Part shown: piece by piece, positions 1 through 10,887 of the stretch | How positions within the stretch are numbered: the first letter of the stretch is position 1 | Layout: each line of letters opens with the position of its first letter | From: Strix aluco | Taxonomy: Eukaryota > Chordata > Aves > Strigiformes > Strigidae | Assembly: GCF_031877795.1 (NCBI RefSeq) | Contig: NC_133939.1 | Span: 4,941,698-5,005,697 of the forward strand | Reading direction: 5' to 3' | DNA length: 64,000 nt | The notes under the pieces: model-generated | The model's input: only the letters and a program-made list of their open reading frames with translations | Database searches by the model: none | What the model was told of the DNA's origin: nothing | Program-made: the position numbers and the translations under genes

Positions 1-555
1 CCCGCGCTCCCCCCCACACTACCCCCTCACCGACCCACGCACGGCGGCGCCGGGACACCCCGATTGCGCAGCCCGTGCCCCGCAAACACCTGCGCACCAC
101 CGCCAACACGGCCCCCGCAACTGCCCCTCCGCAACAGCCCTCTCGAGGCACCCCGACACAAACAGCCCAACCACCACCACACCCACACCTACCCCACACA
201 CACCTGCCCTGCCACAAGGCCTCTTGCACAAGCCCCCCCGCGCTCCCCCCCACACTACCCCCTCACCGACCCACGCACGGCGGCGCCCCGACACCCCGAC
301 GCAAAAACACCCACCACCACCACCCCCAGACACACACCCACACACACCCGCACCGCCAAAAGGCCTCTTGCAGAAGACCCCCAACGCTCCCAGTCACGCT
401 CTGGCGCCGGGACACCCCAACACGCAGACCCTGCCCCACAAAAGACTGCGCACCACCGCCAACACGGCCCCCGCAACTGCCCCTCCGCAAGAGCCCAACC
501 AACACCCCCGACAAACAAAAGGTGCCGCCCCGGGACCCCCCCAGGCCCCGGCAAA
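1..555 (-). repeat. Beta-alpha spacer junction lacking its 5S gene
   Basis: The sequence starts inside a beta spacer (cggcggcgccggg then the gattgcgcagcccg stretch) and at 132-134 passes directly into the alpha spacer start (cagccctctcgagg). In intact units these two points flank a 5S gene and lie 190 bp apart, for example 1999-2001 and 2189-2191. The join shares the triplet caa on both sides, so this looks like a 190-bp deletion at microhomology that removed one whole 5S gene with its terminator and upstream flank. Confidence 0.85.
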
Positions 556-556
556 A
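553..556 (-). terminator. Pol III oligo-T terminator, shown for copy 1
   Basis: On the RNA-like strand the gene ends GTAGGC, then TTTT, then GCCGGGGCC. A run of four T residues directly after the stem-closing 3' end is the standard Pol III terminator. The same aaaa/TTTT run is present at the 3' end of every copy, including the internally deleted one. Confidence 0.85.
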
Positions 557-674
557 GCCTACAGCACCCGGTATTCCCAGGCGGTCTCCCATCCAAGTAC
601 TAACCGGGCCCGACCCTGCTTAGCTTCCGAGATCAGACGAGATCGGGCGTTCTCAGGGTGGTATGGCCGTAGGC
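556..674 (-). rRNA. 5S ribosomal RNA, copy 1
   Basis: This is the majority sequence and serves as the reference for the other copies. RNA position n lies at plus-strand coordinate 675-n. The RNA begins GCCTACGGCCATACCACC and ends GGTGCTGTAGGC followed by a T run. It differs from the usual mammalian 5S sequence by only a few bases and keeps the whole internal promoter. The 5' flank is alpha and the 3' flank alpha-type (aggtgccgccccggg). Annotated as 119 nt; mature vertebrate 5S RNA has about 120-121 nt, depending on how many terminal U residues are counted. Confidence 0.98.
578..625 (-). promoter_or_regulatory. 5S internal control region (box A, intermediate element, box C), shown for copy 1
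   Basis: By analogy with the Xenopus type 1 Pol III promoter, box A (RNA 50-64, AGCTAAGCAGGGTCG) lies at 611-625, the intermediate element (67-72) at 603-608, and box C (80-97, starting TGGATGGGAGACC) at 578-595. These bind the zinc fingers of TFIIIA. All full-length copies keep this layout. Exceptions are C63U in box A (four copies), G70A in the intermediate element (one copy) and the 11-nt deletion in copy 42. Confidence 0.85.
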
Positions 675-1112
675 ACCCCCCAGCCCCACAACAGCCCTCT
701 CGAGGCACCCCGACACAAACAGCCCAACCACCACCACACCCACACCTACCCCACACACACCTGCCCTGCCACAAGGCCTCTTGCACAAGCCCCCCCGCGC
801 TCCCCCCCACACTACCCCCTCACCGACCCACGCACGGCGGCGCCCCGACACCCCGACGCAAAAACACCCACCACCACCACCCCCAGACACACACCCACAC
901 ACACCCGCACCGCCAAAAGGCCTCTTGCAGAAGACCCCCAACGCTCCCAGTCACGCTCTGGCGCCGGGACACCCCAACACGCAGACCCTGCCCCACAAAA
1001 GACTGCGCACCACCGCCAACACGGCCCCCGCAACTGCCCCTCCGCAAGAGCCCAACCAACACCCCCGACAAACAAAAGGTGCCGCCCCGGGACCCCCCCA
1101 GGCCCCGGCAAA
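675..1112 (-). repeat. Alpha spacer, reference copy (438 bp)
   Basis: Typical alpha spacer of the 557-bp unit. In plus order: shared 5'-flank block with the CTCGAG site; an ACC/CAC-rich stretch; a subrepeat beginning aaggcctcttgcac; a second, diverged copy beginning aaggcctcttgcag; then the shared 3'-flank block ending aggtgccgccccggg. The plus strand is very rich in C and A. No gene or other element is seen in it. Confidence 0.9.
683..696 (-). promoter_or_regulatory. D-box-like upstream element, shown for copy 1
   Basis: On the RNA-like strand the alpha flank reads GGCTGTTGTGGGGC about 22 to 9 nt before the first transcribed base; beta flanks read GGCTCTGGTGGGGC at the same place. Mammalian 5S genes carry an upstream D box, from memory GGCTCTTGGGGC, about 10 nt further out. 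The resemblance and its retention in both spacer classes are seen; function is inferred. Copy 26 has a single substitution in the GGGG part. Confidence 0.4.
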
Positions 1113-1231
1113 AGCCTACAGCACCCGGTATTCCCAGGCGGTCTCCCATCCAAGTACTAACCGGGCCCGACCCTGCTTAGCTTCCGAGATCAGACGAGAT
1201 CGGGCGTTCTCAGGGTGGTATGGCCGTAGGC
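1113..1231 (-). rRNA. 5S ribosomal RNA, copy 2
   Basis: Majority sequence. 5' flank beta, 3' flank alpha-type. Confidence 0.98.
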
Positions 1232-2055
1232 ACCCCCCAGCCCCACCAGAGCCCTCTCGAGTGACCGCCCACACGCTCCCACACACCCCTACAGCCCCAC
1301 TCACCCACCCCACACGGACAAAAGCACGCACACGCACACCACAAACGCAAACACCCCCACACACAACTCCCACCACCCAACAACAGCCCTCTCCTGCACC
1401 CTACAACGCCCTCACACCCCACCAGACACACACACACCCCCACGGGGCAGGGGGGAAACACCCCACGCACACACCACCCACCACAACACCCCCACGCCAA
1501 CACCTGCACACTCCCACACGCACACCTGAACCCTGCCTAAGCCAAAGACCCGTCCACCTCACCGCCACCACCTCCCAGCCCACCACACAGCTCCAACCAC
1601 CCACCATCGGGGCGGGGCGACGGGCCACCCCGACACGCACACACCCCCCAACAACACCTGCACTCACCCCCCCACACCTGGACCACTGCCCCACCAAAAC
1701 GCCCTCTCCCGCAACCACCACCACATTCGCACCCTGCGCTACAGCCCCACCGCCTGACGGGGCGGGGGACCACCAAACTGCCACGAAAACAGCCCCACCC
1801 CCCCCAGCCACACCCACACGTACCCCCCCCACAGCTGCGCTGCCAAAAGGCCTCTTGCACAAGCCCCCCCGCGCTCCCCCCCACACTACCCCCTCACCGA
1901 CCCACGCACGGCGGCGCCGGGACACCCCGATTGCGCAGCCCGTGCCCCGCAAACACCTGCGCACCACCGCCAACACGGCCCCCGCAACTGCCCCTCCGCA
2001 AGAGCCCACCCAGCACCCCCGACAAACAAAATGGCGCCCCCCGGGCCCCGGCAAA
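1232..2055 (-). repeat. Beta spacer, reference copy (824 bp)
   Basis: Typical beta spacer of the 943-bp unit. It starts with the shared CTCGAG-containing flank, continues through about 560 bp of beta-specific C/A-rich sequence with short G-rich islands near 1443-1455, 1609-1620 and 1759-1769, and then carries a subrepeat of about 70 bp (1847-1918) nearly identical to one in the alpha spacer. It ends with a 3'-flank block (atggcgccccccggg) 11 bp shorter than the alpha version. Confidence 0.9.
1793..1830 (-). other. G-quadruplex-type motif in the beta spacer (reference copy)
   Basis: On the minus strand there are four G runs of 8, 3, 8 and 4 separated by loops of 7, 7 and 1 nt, which fits the usual G3+N1-7 pattern. 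The plus strand shows the matching C runs at 1793-1796, 1798-1805, 1813-1815 and 1823-1830. The motif recurs in nearly identical form in the beta and fused spacers I inspected. It sits on the RNA-like strand, downstream of one gene and upstream of the next. Confidence 0.6.
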
Positions 2056-2174
2056 AGCCTACAGCACCCGGTATTCCCAGGCGGTCTCCCATCCAAGTAC
2101 TAACCGGGCCCGACCCTGCTTAGCTTCCGAGATCAGACGAGATCGGGCGTTCTCAGGGTGGTATGGCCGTAGGC
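2056..2174 (-). rRNA. 5S ribosomal RNA, copy 3
   Basis: Majority sequence. 5' flank alpha, 3' flank beta-type. Confidence 0.98.
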
Positions 2175-2612
2175 ACCCCCCAGCCCCACAACAGCCCTCT
2201 CGAGGCACCCCGACACAAACAGCCCAACCACCACCACACCCACACCTACCCCACACACACCTGCCCTGCCACAAGGCCTCTTGCACAAGCCCCCCCGCGC
2301 TCCCCCCCACACTACCCCCTCACCGACCCACGCACGGCGGCGCCCCGACACCCCGACGCAAAAACACCCACCACCACCACCCCCAGACACACACCCACAC
2401 ACACCCGCACCGCCAAAAGGCCTCTTGCAGAAGACCCCCAACGCTCCCAGTCACGCTCTGGCGCCGGGACACCCCAACACGCAGACCCTGCCCCACAAAA
2501 GACTGCGCACCACCGCCAACACGGCCCCCGCAACTGCCCCTCCGCAAGAGCCCAACCAACACCCCCGACAAACAAAAGGTGCCGCCCCGGGACCCCCCCA
2601 GGCCCCGGCAAA

Positions 2613-2731
2613 AGCCTACAGCACCCGGTATTCCCAGGCGGTCTCCCATCCAAGTACTAACCGGGCCCGACCCTGCTTAGCTTCCGAGATCAGACGAGAT
2701 CGGGCGTTCTCAGGGTGGTATGGCCGTAGGC
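2613..2731 (-). rRNA. 5S ribosomal RNA, copy 4
   Basis: Majority sequence. 5' flank beta, 3' flank alpha-type. Confidence 0.98.
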
Positions 2732-3555
2732 ACCCCCCAGCCCCACCAGAGCCCTCTCGAGTGACCGCCCACACGCTCCCACACACCCCTACAGCCCCAC
2801 TCACCCACCCCACACGGACAAAAGCACGCACACGCACACCACAAACGCAAACACCCCCACACACAACTCCCACCACCCAACAACAGCCCTCTCCTGCACC
2901 CTACAACGCCCTCACACCCCACCAGACACACACACACCCCCACGGGGCAGGGGGGAAACACCCCACGCACACACCACCCACCACAACACCCCCACGCCAA
3001 CACCTGCACACTCCCACACGCACACCTGAACCCTGCCTAAGCCAAAGACCCGTCCACCTCACCGCCACCACCTCCCAGCCCACCACACAGCTCCAACCAC
3101 CCACCATCGGGGCAGGGCGACGGGCCACCCCGACACGCACACACCCCCCAACAACACCTGCACTCACCCCCCCACACCTGGACCACTGCCCCACCAAAAC
3201 GCCCTCTCCCGCAACCACCACCACATTCGCACCCTGCGCTACAGCCCCACCGCCTGACGGGGCGGGGGACCACCAAACTGCCACGAAAACAGCCCCACCC
3301 CCCCCAGCCACACCCACACGTACCCCCCCCACAGCTGCGCTGCCAAAAGGCCTCTTGCACAAGCCCCCCCGCGCTCCCCCCCACACTACCCCCTCACCGA
3401 CCCACGCACGGCGGCGCCGGGACACCCCGATTGCGCAGCCCGTGCCCCGCAAACACCTGCGCACCACCGCCAACACGGCCCCCGCAACTGCCCCTCCGCA
3501 AGAGCCCACCCAGCACCCCCGACAAACAAAATGGCGCCCCCCGGGCCCCGGCAAA

Positions 3556-3674
3556 AGCCTACAGCACCCGGTATTCCCAGGCGGTCTCCCATCCAAGTAC
3601 TAACCGGGCCCGACCCTGCTTAGCTTCCGAGATCAGACGAGATCGGGCGTTCTCAGGGTGGTATGGCCGTAGGC
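3556..3674 (-). rRNA. 5S ribosomal RNA, copy 5
   Basis: Majority sequence. 5' flank alpha, 3' flank beta-type. Confidence 0.98.
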
Positions 3675-4112
3675 ACCCCCCAGCCCCACAACAGCCCTCT
3701 CGAGGCACCCCGACACAAACAGCCCAACCACCACCACACCCACACCTACCCCACACACACCTGCCCTGCCACAAGGCCTCTTGCACAAGCCCCCCCGCGC
3801 TCCCCCCCACACTACCCCCTCACCGACCCACGCACGGCGGCGCCCCGACACCCCGACGCAAAAACACCCACCACCACCACCCCCAGACACACACCCACAC
3901 ACACCCGCACCGCCAAAAGGCCTCTTGCAGAAGACCCCCAACGCTCCCAGTCACGCTCTGGCGCCGGGACACCCCAACACGCAGACCCTGCCCCACAAAA
4001 GACTGCGCACCACCGCCAACACGGCCCCCGCAACTGCCCCTCCGCAAGAGCCCAACCAACACCCCCGACAAACAAAAGGTGCCGCCCCGGGACCCCCCCA
4101 GGCCCCGGCAAA

Positions 4113-4231
4113 AGCCTACAGCACCCGGTATTCCCAGGCGGTCTCCCATCCAAGTACTAACCGGGCCCGACCCTGCTTAGCTTCCGAGATCAGACGAGAT
4201 CGGGCGTTCTCAGGGTGGTATGGCCGTAGGC
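4113..4231 (-). rRNA. 5S ribosomal RNA, copy 6
   Basis: Majority sequence. 5' flank beta, 3' flank alpha-type; last gene before the 4.6-kb duplicated block. Confidence 0.98.
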
Positions 4232-5055
4232 ACCCCCCAGCCCCACCAGAGCCCTCTCGAGTGACCGCCCACACGCTCCCACACACCCCTACAGCCCCAC
4301 TCACCCACCCCACACGGACAAAAGCACGCACACGCACACCACAAACGCAAACACCCCCACACACAACTCCCACCACCCAACAACAGCCCTCTCCTGCACC
4401 CTACAACGCCCTCACACCCCACCAGACACACACACACCCCCACGGGGCAGGGGGGAAACACCCCACGCACACACCACCCACCACAACACCCCCACGCCAA
4501 CACCTGCACACTCCCACACGCACACCTGAACCCTGCCTAAGCCAAAGACCCGTCCACCTCACCGCCACCACCTCCCAGCCCACCACACAGCTCCAACCAC
4601 CCACCATCGGGGCGGGGCGACGGGCCACCCCGACACGCACACACCCCCCAACAACACCTGCACTCACCCCCCCACACCTGGACCACTGCCCCACCAAAAC
4701 GCCCTCTCCCGCAACCACCACCACATTCGCACCCTGCGCTACAGCCCCACCGCCTGACGGGGCGGGGGACCACCAAACTGCCACGAAAACAGCCCCACCC
4801 CCCCCAGCCACACCCACACGTACCCCCCCCACAGCTGCGCTGCCAAAAGGCCTCTTGCACAAGCCCCCCCGCGCTCCCCCCCACACTACCCCCTCACCGA
4901 CCCACGCACGGCGGCGCCGGGACACCCCGATTGCGCAGCCCGTGCCCCGCAAACACCTGCGCACCACCGCCAACACGGCCCCCGCAACTGCCCCTCCGCA
5001 AGAGCCCACCCAGCACCCCCGACAAACAAAATGGCGCCCCCCGGGCCCCGGCAAA

Positions 5056-5174
5056 AGCCTACAGCACCCGGTATTCCCAGGCGGTCTCCCATCCAAGTAC
5101 TAACCGGGCCCGACCCTGCTTAGCTTCCGAGATCAGACAAGATCGGGCGTTCTCAGGGTGGTATGGCCGTAGGC
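5056..5174 (-). rRNA. 5S ribosomal RNA, copy 7 (C36U)
   Basis: One substitution from the majority, C36 to U (plus strand gacgag to gacaag), a CpG transition shared with copy 25. 5' flank alpha, 3' flank beta-type. First gene of the first 4.6-kb block. Confidence 0.97.
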
Positions 5175-5612
5175 ACCCCCCAGCCCCACAACAGCCCTCT
5201 CGAGGCACCCCGACACAAACAGCCCAACCACCACCACACCCACACCTACCCCACACACACCTGCCCTGCCACAAGGCCTCTTGCACAAGCCCCCCCGCGC
5301 TCCCCCCCACACTACCCCCTCACCGACCCACGCACGGCGGCGCCCCGACACCCCGACGCAAAAACACCCACCACCACCACCCCCAGACACACACCCACAC
5401 ACACCCGCACCGCCAAAAGGCCTCTTGCAGAAGACCCCCAACGCTCCCAGTCACGCTCTGGCGCCGGGACACCCCAACACGCAGACCCTGCCCCACAAAA
5501 GACTGCGCACCACCGCCAACACGGCCCCCGCAACTGCCCCTCCGCAAGAGCCCAACCAACACCCCCGACAAACAAAAGGTGCCGCCCCGGGACCCCCCCA
5601 GGCCCCGGCAAA

Positions 5613-5731
5613 AGCCTACAGCACCCGGTATTCCCAGGCGGTCTCCCATCCAAGTACTAACCGGGCCCAACCCTGCTTAGCTTCCGAGATCAGACGAGAT
5701 CGGGCGTTCTCAGGGTGGTATGGCCGTAGGC
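5613..5731 (-). rRNA. 5S ribosomal RNA, copy 8 (C63U)
   Basis: C63 to U at the edge of box A (plus strand gggcccgacc to gggcccaacc), shared with copies 12, 14 and 18. 5' flank alpha, so two alpha-flanked genes stand in a row here; 3' flank alpha-type. Confidence 0.97.
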
Positions 5732-6158
5732 ACCCCCCAGCCCCACAACAGCCCTCTCGAGGCACCCCGACACAAACAGCCCAACCACCACCACACCCAC
5801 ACCTACCCCACACACACCTGCCCTGCCACAAGGCCTCTTGCACAAGCCCCCCCGCGCTCCCCCCCACACTACCCCCTCACCGACCCACGCACGGCGGCGC
5901 CCCGACACCCCGACGCAAAAACACCCACCACCACCACCCCCAGACACACACCCACACACACCCGCACCGCCAAAAGGCCTCTTGCAGAAGACCCCCAACG
6001 CTCCCAGTCACGCTCTGGCGCCGGGACACCCCAACACGCAGACCCTGCCCCGCAAACACCTGCGCACCACCGCCAACACGGCCCCCGCAACTGCCCCTCC
6101 GCAAGAGCCCACCCAGCACCCCCGACAAACAAAATGGCGCCCCCCGGGCCCCGGCAAA
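5732..6158 (-). repeat. Alpha/beta hybrid spacer (546-bp class), first of seven
   Basis: It begins as an alpha spacer and switches to the beta 3'-flank block after the gcagaccctgcccc stretch, so it is 11 bp shorter than alpha. Other members lie at 10342-10768, 18470-18896, 23091-23517, 24580-25006, 26075-26501 and 27564-27990. The two parents share a long near-identical block here, which is where an exchange or conversion tract would end. Confidence 0.85.
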
Positions 6159-6277
6159 AGCCTACAGCACCCGGTATTCCCAGGCGGTCTCCCATCCAAG
6201 TACTAACCGGGCCCGACCCTGCTTAGCTTCCGAGATCAGACGAGATCGGGCGTTCTCAGGGTGGTATGGCCGTAGGC
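6159..6277 (-). rRNA. 5S ribosomal RNA, copy 9
   Basis: Majority sequence. 5' flank beta; 3' flank beta-type, because the preceding spacer is a 546-class hybrid. Confidence 0.98.
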
Positions 6278-7101
6278 ACCCCCCAGCCCCACCAGAGCCC
6301 TCTCGAGTGACCGCCCACACGCTCCCACACACCCCTACAGCCCCACTCACCCACCCCACACCGACAAAAGCACGCACACGCACACCACAAACGCAAACAC
6401 CCCCACACACAATTCCCACCACCCAACAACAGCCCTCTCCTGCACCCTACAACGCCCTCACACCCCACCAGACACACACACACCCCCACGGGGCAGGGGG
6501 GAAACACCCCACGCACACACCACCCACCACAACACCCCCACGCCAACACCTGCACACTCCCACACGCACACCTGAACCCTGCCTAAGCCAAAGACCCGTC
6601 CACCTCACCGCCACCACCTCCCAGCCCACCACACAGCTCCAACCACCCACCATCGGGGCGGGGCGACGGGCCACCCCGACACGCACACACCCCCCAACAA
6701 CACCTGCACTCACCCCCCCACACCTGGACCACTGCCCCACCAAAACGCCCTCTCCCGCAACCACCACCACATTCGCACCCTGCGCTACAGCCCCACCGCC
6801 TGACGGGGCGGGGGACCACCAAACTGCCACGAAAACAGCCCCACCCCCCCCAGCCACACCCACACGTACCCCCCCCACAGCTGCGCTGCCAAAAGGCCTC
6901 TTGCACAAGCCCCCCCGCGCTCCCCCCCACACTACCCCCTCACCGACCCACGCACGGCGGCGCCGGGACACCCCGATTGCGCAGCCCGTGCCCCGCAAAC
7001 ACCTGCGCACCACCGCCAACACGGCCCCCGCAACTGCCCCTCCGCAAGAGCCCACCCAGCACCCCCGACAAACAAAATGGCGCCCCCCGGGCCCCGGCAA
7101 A

Positions 7102-7220
7102 AGCCTACAGCACCCGGTATTCCCAGGCGGTCTCCCATCCAAGTACTAACCGGGCCCGACCCTGCTTAGCTTCCGAGATCAGACGAGATCGGGCGTTCTC
7201 AGGGTGGTATGGCCGTAGGC
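7102..7220 (-). rRNA. 5S ribosomal RNA, copy 10
   Basis: Majority sequence. 5' flank alpha, 3' flank beta-type. Confidence 0.98.
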
Positions 7221-7658
7221 ACCCCCCAGCCCCACAACAGCCCTCTCGAGGCACCCCGACACAAACAGCCCAACCACCACCACACCCACACCTACCCCAC
7301 ACACACCTGCCCTGCCACAAGGCCTCTTGCACAAGCCCCCCCGCGCTCCCCCCCACACTACCCCCTCACCGACCCACGCACGGCGGCGCCCCGACACCCC
7401 GACGCAAAAACACCCACCACCACCACCCCCAGACACACACCCACACACACCCGCACCGCCAAAAGGCCTCTTGCAGAAGACCCCCAACGCTCCCAGTCAC
7501 GCTCTGGCGCCGGGACACCCCAACACGCAGACCCTGCCCCACAAAAGACTGCGCACCACCGCCAACACGGCCCCCGCAACTGCCCCTCCGCAAGAGCCCA
7601 ACCAACACCCCCGACAAACAAAAGGTGCCGCCCCGGGACCCCCCCAGGCCCCGGCAAA

Positions 7659-7777
7659 AGCCTACAGCACCCGGTATTCCCAGGCGGTCTCCCATCCAAG
7701 TACTAACCGGGCCCGACCCTGCTTAGCTTCCGAGATCAGACGAGATCGGGCGTTCTCAGGGTGGTATGGCCGTAGGC
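7659..7777 (-). rRNA. 5S ribosomal RNA, copy 11
   Basis: Majority sequence. 5' flank beta, leading into the 1,064-bp fused interval; 3' flank alpha-type. Confidence 0.98.
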
Positions 7778-8722
7778 ACCCCCCAGCCCCACCAGAGCCC
7801 TCTCGAGTGACCGCCCACACGCTCCCACACACCCCTACAGCCCCACTCACCCACCCCACACCGACAAAAGCACGCACACGCACACCACAAACACAAACAC
7901 CCCCACACACAACTCCCACCACCCAACAACAGCCCTCTCCTGCACCCTACAACGCCCTCACACCCCACCAGACACACACACACCCCCACGGGGCAGGGGG
8001 GAAACACCCCATGCACACACCACCCACCACAACACCCCCACGCCAACACCTGCACACTCCCACACGCACACCTGAACCCTGCCTAAGCCAAAGACCCGTC
8101 CACCTCACCGCCACCACCTCCCAGCCCACCACACAGCTCCAACCACCCACCATCGGGGCAGGGCGACGGGCCACCCCGACACGCACACACCCCCCAACAA
8201 CACCTGCACTCACCCCCCCACACCTGGACCACTGCCCCACCAAAACGCCCTCTCCCGCAACCACCACCACATTCGCACCCTGCGCTACAGCCCCACCGCC
8301 TGACGGGGCGGGGGACCACCAAACTGCCACGAAAACAGCCCCACCCCCCCCAGCCACACCCACACGTACCCCCCCCCACAGCTGCGCTGCCAAAAGGCCT
8401 CTTGCACAAGCCCCCCCGCGCTCCCCCCCACACTACCCCCTCACCGACCCACGCACGGCGGCGCCCCGACACCCCGACGCAAAAACACCCACCACCACCA
8501 CCCCCAGACACACACCCACACACACCCGCACCGCCAAAAGGCCTCTTGCAGAAGACCCCCAACGCTCCCAGTCACGCTCTGGCGCCGGGACACCCCAACA
8601 CGCAGACCCTGCCCCGCAAACACCTGCGCACCACCGCCAACACGGCCCCCGCAACTGCCCCTCCGCAAGAGCCCACCCAGCACCCCCGACAAACAAAATG
8701 GCGCCCCCCGGGCCCCGGCAAA
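7778..8722 (-). repeat. Fused beta-alpha spacer (1,064-bp interval), 5S gene lost
   Basis: A beta spacer up to its cggcggcgcc subrepeat continues as alpha (ccgacaccccgacgc) and ends with the beta-type 3' flank. Compared with beta plus alpha, a gene and its immediate flanks are missing. One extra C is present in the C run near 8371-8378. Confidence 0.88.
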
Positions 8723-8841
8723 AGCCTACAGCACCCGGTATTCCCAGGCGGTCTCCCATCCAAGTACTAACCGGGCCCAACCCTGCTTAGCTTCCGAGAT
8801 CAGACGAGATCGGGCGTTCTCAGGGTGGTATGGCCGTAGGC
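8723..8841 (-). rRNA. 5S ribosomal RNA, copy 12 (C63U)
   Basis: C63 to U in box A. 5' flank beta, 3' flank beta-type. Second of two consecutive beta-flanked genes. Confidence 0.97.
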
Positions 8842-9665
8842 ACCCCCCAGCCCCACCAGAGCCCTCTCGAGTGACCGCCCACACGCTCCCACACACCCCT
8901 ACAGCCCCACTCACCCACCCCACACCGACAAAAGCACGCACACGCACACCACAAACGCAAACACCCCCACACACAACTCCCACCACCCAACAACAGCCCT
9001 CTCCTGCACCCTACAACGCCCTCACACCCCACCAGACACACACACACCCCCACGGGGCAGGGGGGAAACACCCCACGCACACACCACCCACCACAACACC
9101 CCCACGCCAACACCTGCACACTCCCACACGCACACCTGAACCCTGCCTAAGCCAAAGACCCGTCCACCTCACCGCCACCACCTCCCAGCCCACCACACAG
9201 CTCCAACCACCCACCATCGGGGCGGGGCGACGGGCCACCCCGACACGCACACACCCCCCAACAACACCTGCACTCACCCCCCCACACCTGGACCACTGCC
9301 CCACCAAAACGCCCTCTCCCGCAACCACCACCACATTCGCACCCTGCGCTACAGCCCCACCGCCTGACGGGGCGGGGGACCACCAAACTGCCACGAAAAC
9401 AGCCCCACCCCCCCCAGCCACACCCACACGTACCCCCCCCACAGCTGCGCTGCCAAAAGGCCTCTTGCACAAGCCCCCCCGCGCTCCCCCCCACACTACC
9501 CCCTCACCGACCCACGCACGGCGGCGCCGGGACACCCCGATTGCGCAGCCCGTGCCCCGCAAACACCTGCGCACCACCGCCAACACGGCCCCCGCAACTG
9601 CCCCTCCGCAAGAGCCCACCCAGCACCCCCGACAAACAAAATGGCGCCCCCCGGGCCCCGGCAAA

Positions 9666-9784
9666 AGCCTACAGCACCCGGTATTCCCAGGCGGTCTCCC
9701 ATCCAAGTACTAACCGGGCCCGACCCTGCTTAGCTTCCGAGATCAGACGAGATCGGGCGTTCTCAGGGTGGTATGGCCGTAGGC
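9666..9784 (-). rRNA. 5S ribosomal RNA, copy 13
   Basis: Majority sequence, although its duplicate partner, copy 7, carries C36U. 5' flank alpha, 3' flank beta-type. First gene of the second 4.6-kb block. Confidence 0.98.
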
Positions 9785-10222
9785 ACCCCCCAGCCCCACA
9801 ACAGCCCTCTCGAGGCACCCCGACACAAACAGCCCAACCACCACCACACCCACACCTACCCCACACACACCTGCCCTGCCACAAGGCCTCTTGCACAAGC
9901 CCCCCCGCGCTCCCCCCCACACTACCCCCTCACCGACCCACGCACGGCGGCGCCCCGACACCCCGACGCAAAAACACCCACCACCACCACCCCCAGACAC
10001 ACACCCACACACACCCGCACCGCCAAAAGGCCTCTTGCAGAAGACCCCCAACGCTCCCAGTCACGCTCTGGCGCCGGGACACCCCAACACGCAGACCCTG
10101 CCCCACAAAAGACTGCGCACCACCGCCAACACGGCCCCCGCAACTGCCCCTCCGCAAGAGCCCAACCAACACCCCCGACAAACAAAAGGTGCCGCCCCGG
10201 GACCCCCCCAGGCCCCGGCAAA

Positions 10223-10341
10223 AGCCTACAGCACCCGGTATTCCCAGGCGGTCTCCCATCCAAGTACTAACCGGGCCCAACCCTGCTTAGCTTCCGAGAT
10301 CAGACGAGATCGGGCGTTCTCAGGGTGGTATGGCCGTAGGC
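10223..10341 (-). rRNA. 5S ribosomal RNA, copy 14 (C63U)
   Basis: C63 to U, matching its duplicate partner, copy 8. 5' flank alpha, 3' flank alpha-type. Confidence 0.97.
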
Positions 10342-10768
10342 ACCCCCCAGCCCCACAACAGCCCTCTCGAGGCACCCCGACACAAACAGCCCAACCACCA
10401 CCACACCCACACCTACCCCACACACACCTGCCCTGCCACAAGGCCTCTTGCACAAGCCCCCCCGCGCTCCCCCCCACACTACCCCCTCACCGACCCACGC
10501 ACGGCGGCGCCCCGACACCCCGACGCAAAAACACCCACCACCACCACCCCCAGACACACACCCACACACACCCGCACCGCCAAAAGGCCTCTTGCAGAAG
10601 ACCCCCAACGCTCCCAGTCACGCTCTGGCGCCGGGACACCCCAACACGCAGACCCTGCCCCGCAAACACCTGCGCACCACCGCCAACACGGCCCCCGCAA
10701 CTGCCCCTCCGCAAGAGCCCACCCAGCACCCCCGACAAACAAAATGGCGCCCCCCGGGCCCCGGCAAA

Positions 10769-10887
10769 AGCCTACAGCACCCGGTATTCCCAGGCGGTCT
10801 CCCATCCAAGTACTAACCGGGCCCGACCCTGCTTAGCTTCCGAGATCAGACGAGATCGGGCGTTCTCAGGGTGGTATGGCCGTAGGC
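10769..10887 (-). rRNA. 5S ribosomal RNA, copy 15
   Basis: Majority sequence. 5' flank beta; 3' flank beta-type from a 546-class hybrid spacer. Confidence 0.98.

Larger units (their letters stand above)
5056..9665 (-). repeat. First copy of a 4.6-kb six-gene block
   Basis: Gene intervals run 557, 546, 943, 557, 1064, 943 bp, summing to 4,610 bp. The same order follows immediately at 9666-14276. Linked markers agree: C63U in the 2nd and 6th genes, an aattcccacc variant near 6411, and a ccatgcac variant near 8009. Confidence 0.88.

Noticed and set aside
1401-2096. Gly/Val/Cys/Trp-rich open frames on the minus strand of the array
   Set aside because: These are the complementary effect of G/T-rich sequence; the same frame recurs in every unit and includes the 5S gene itself.
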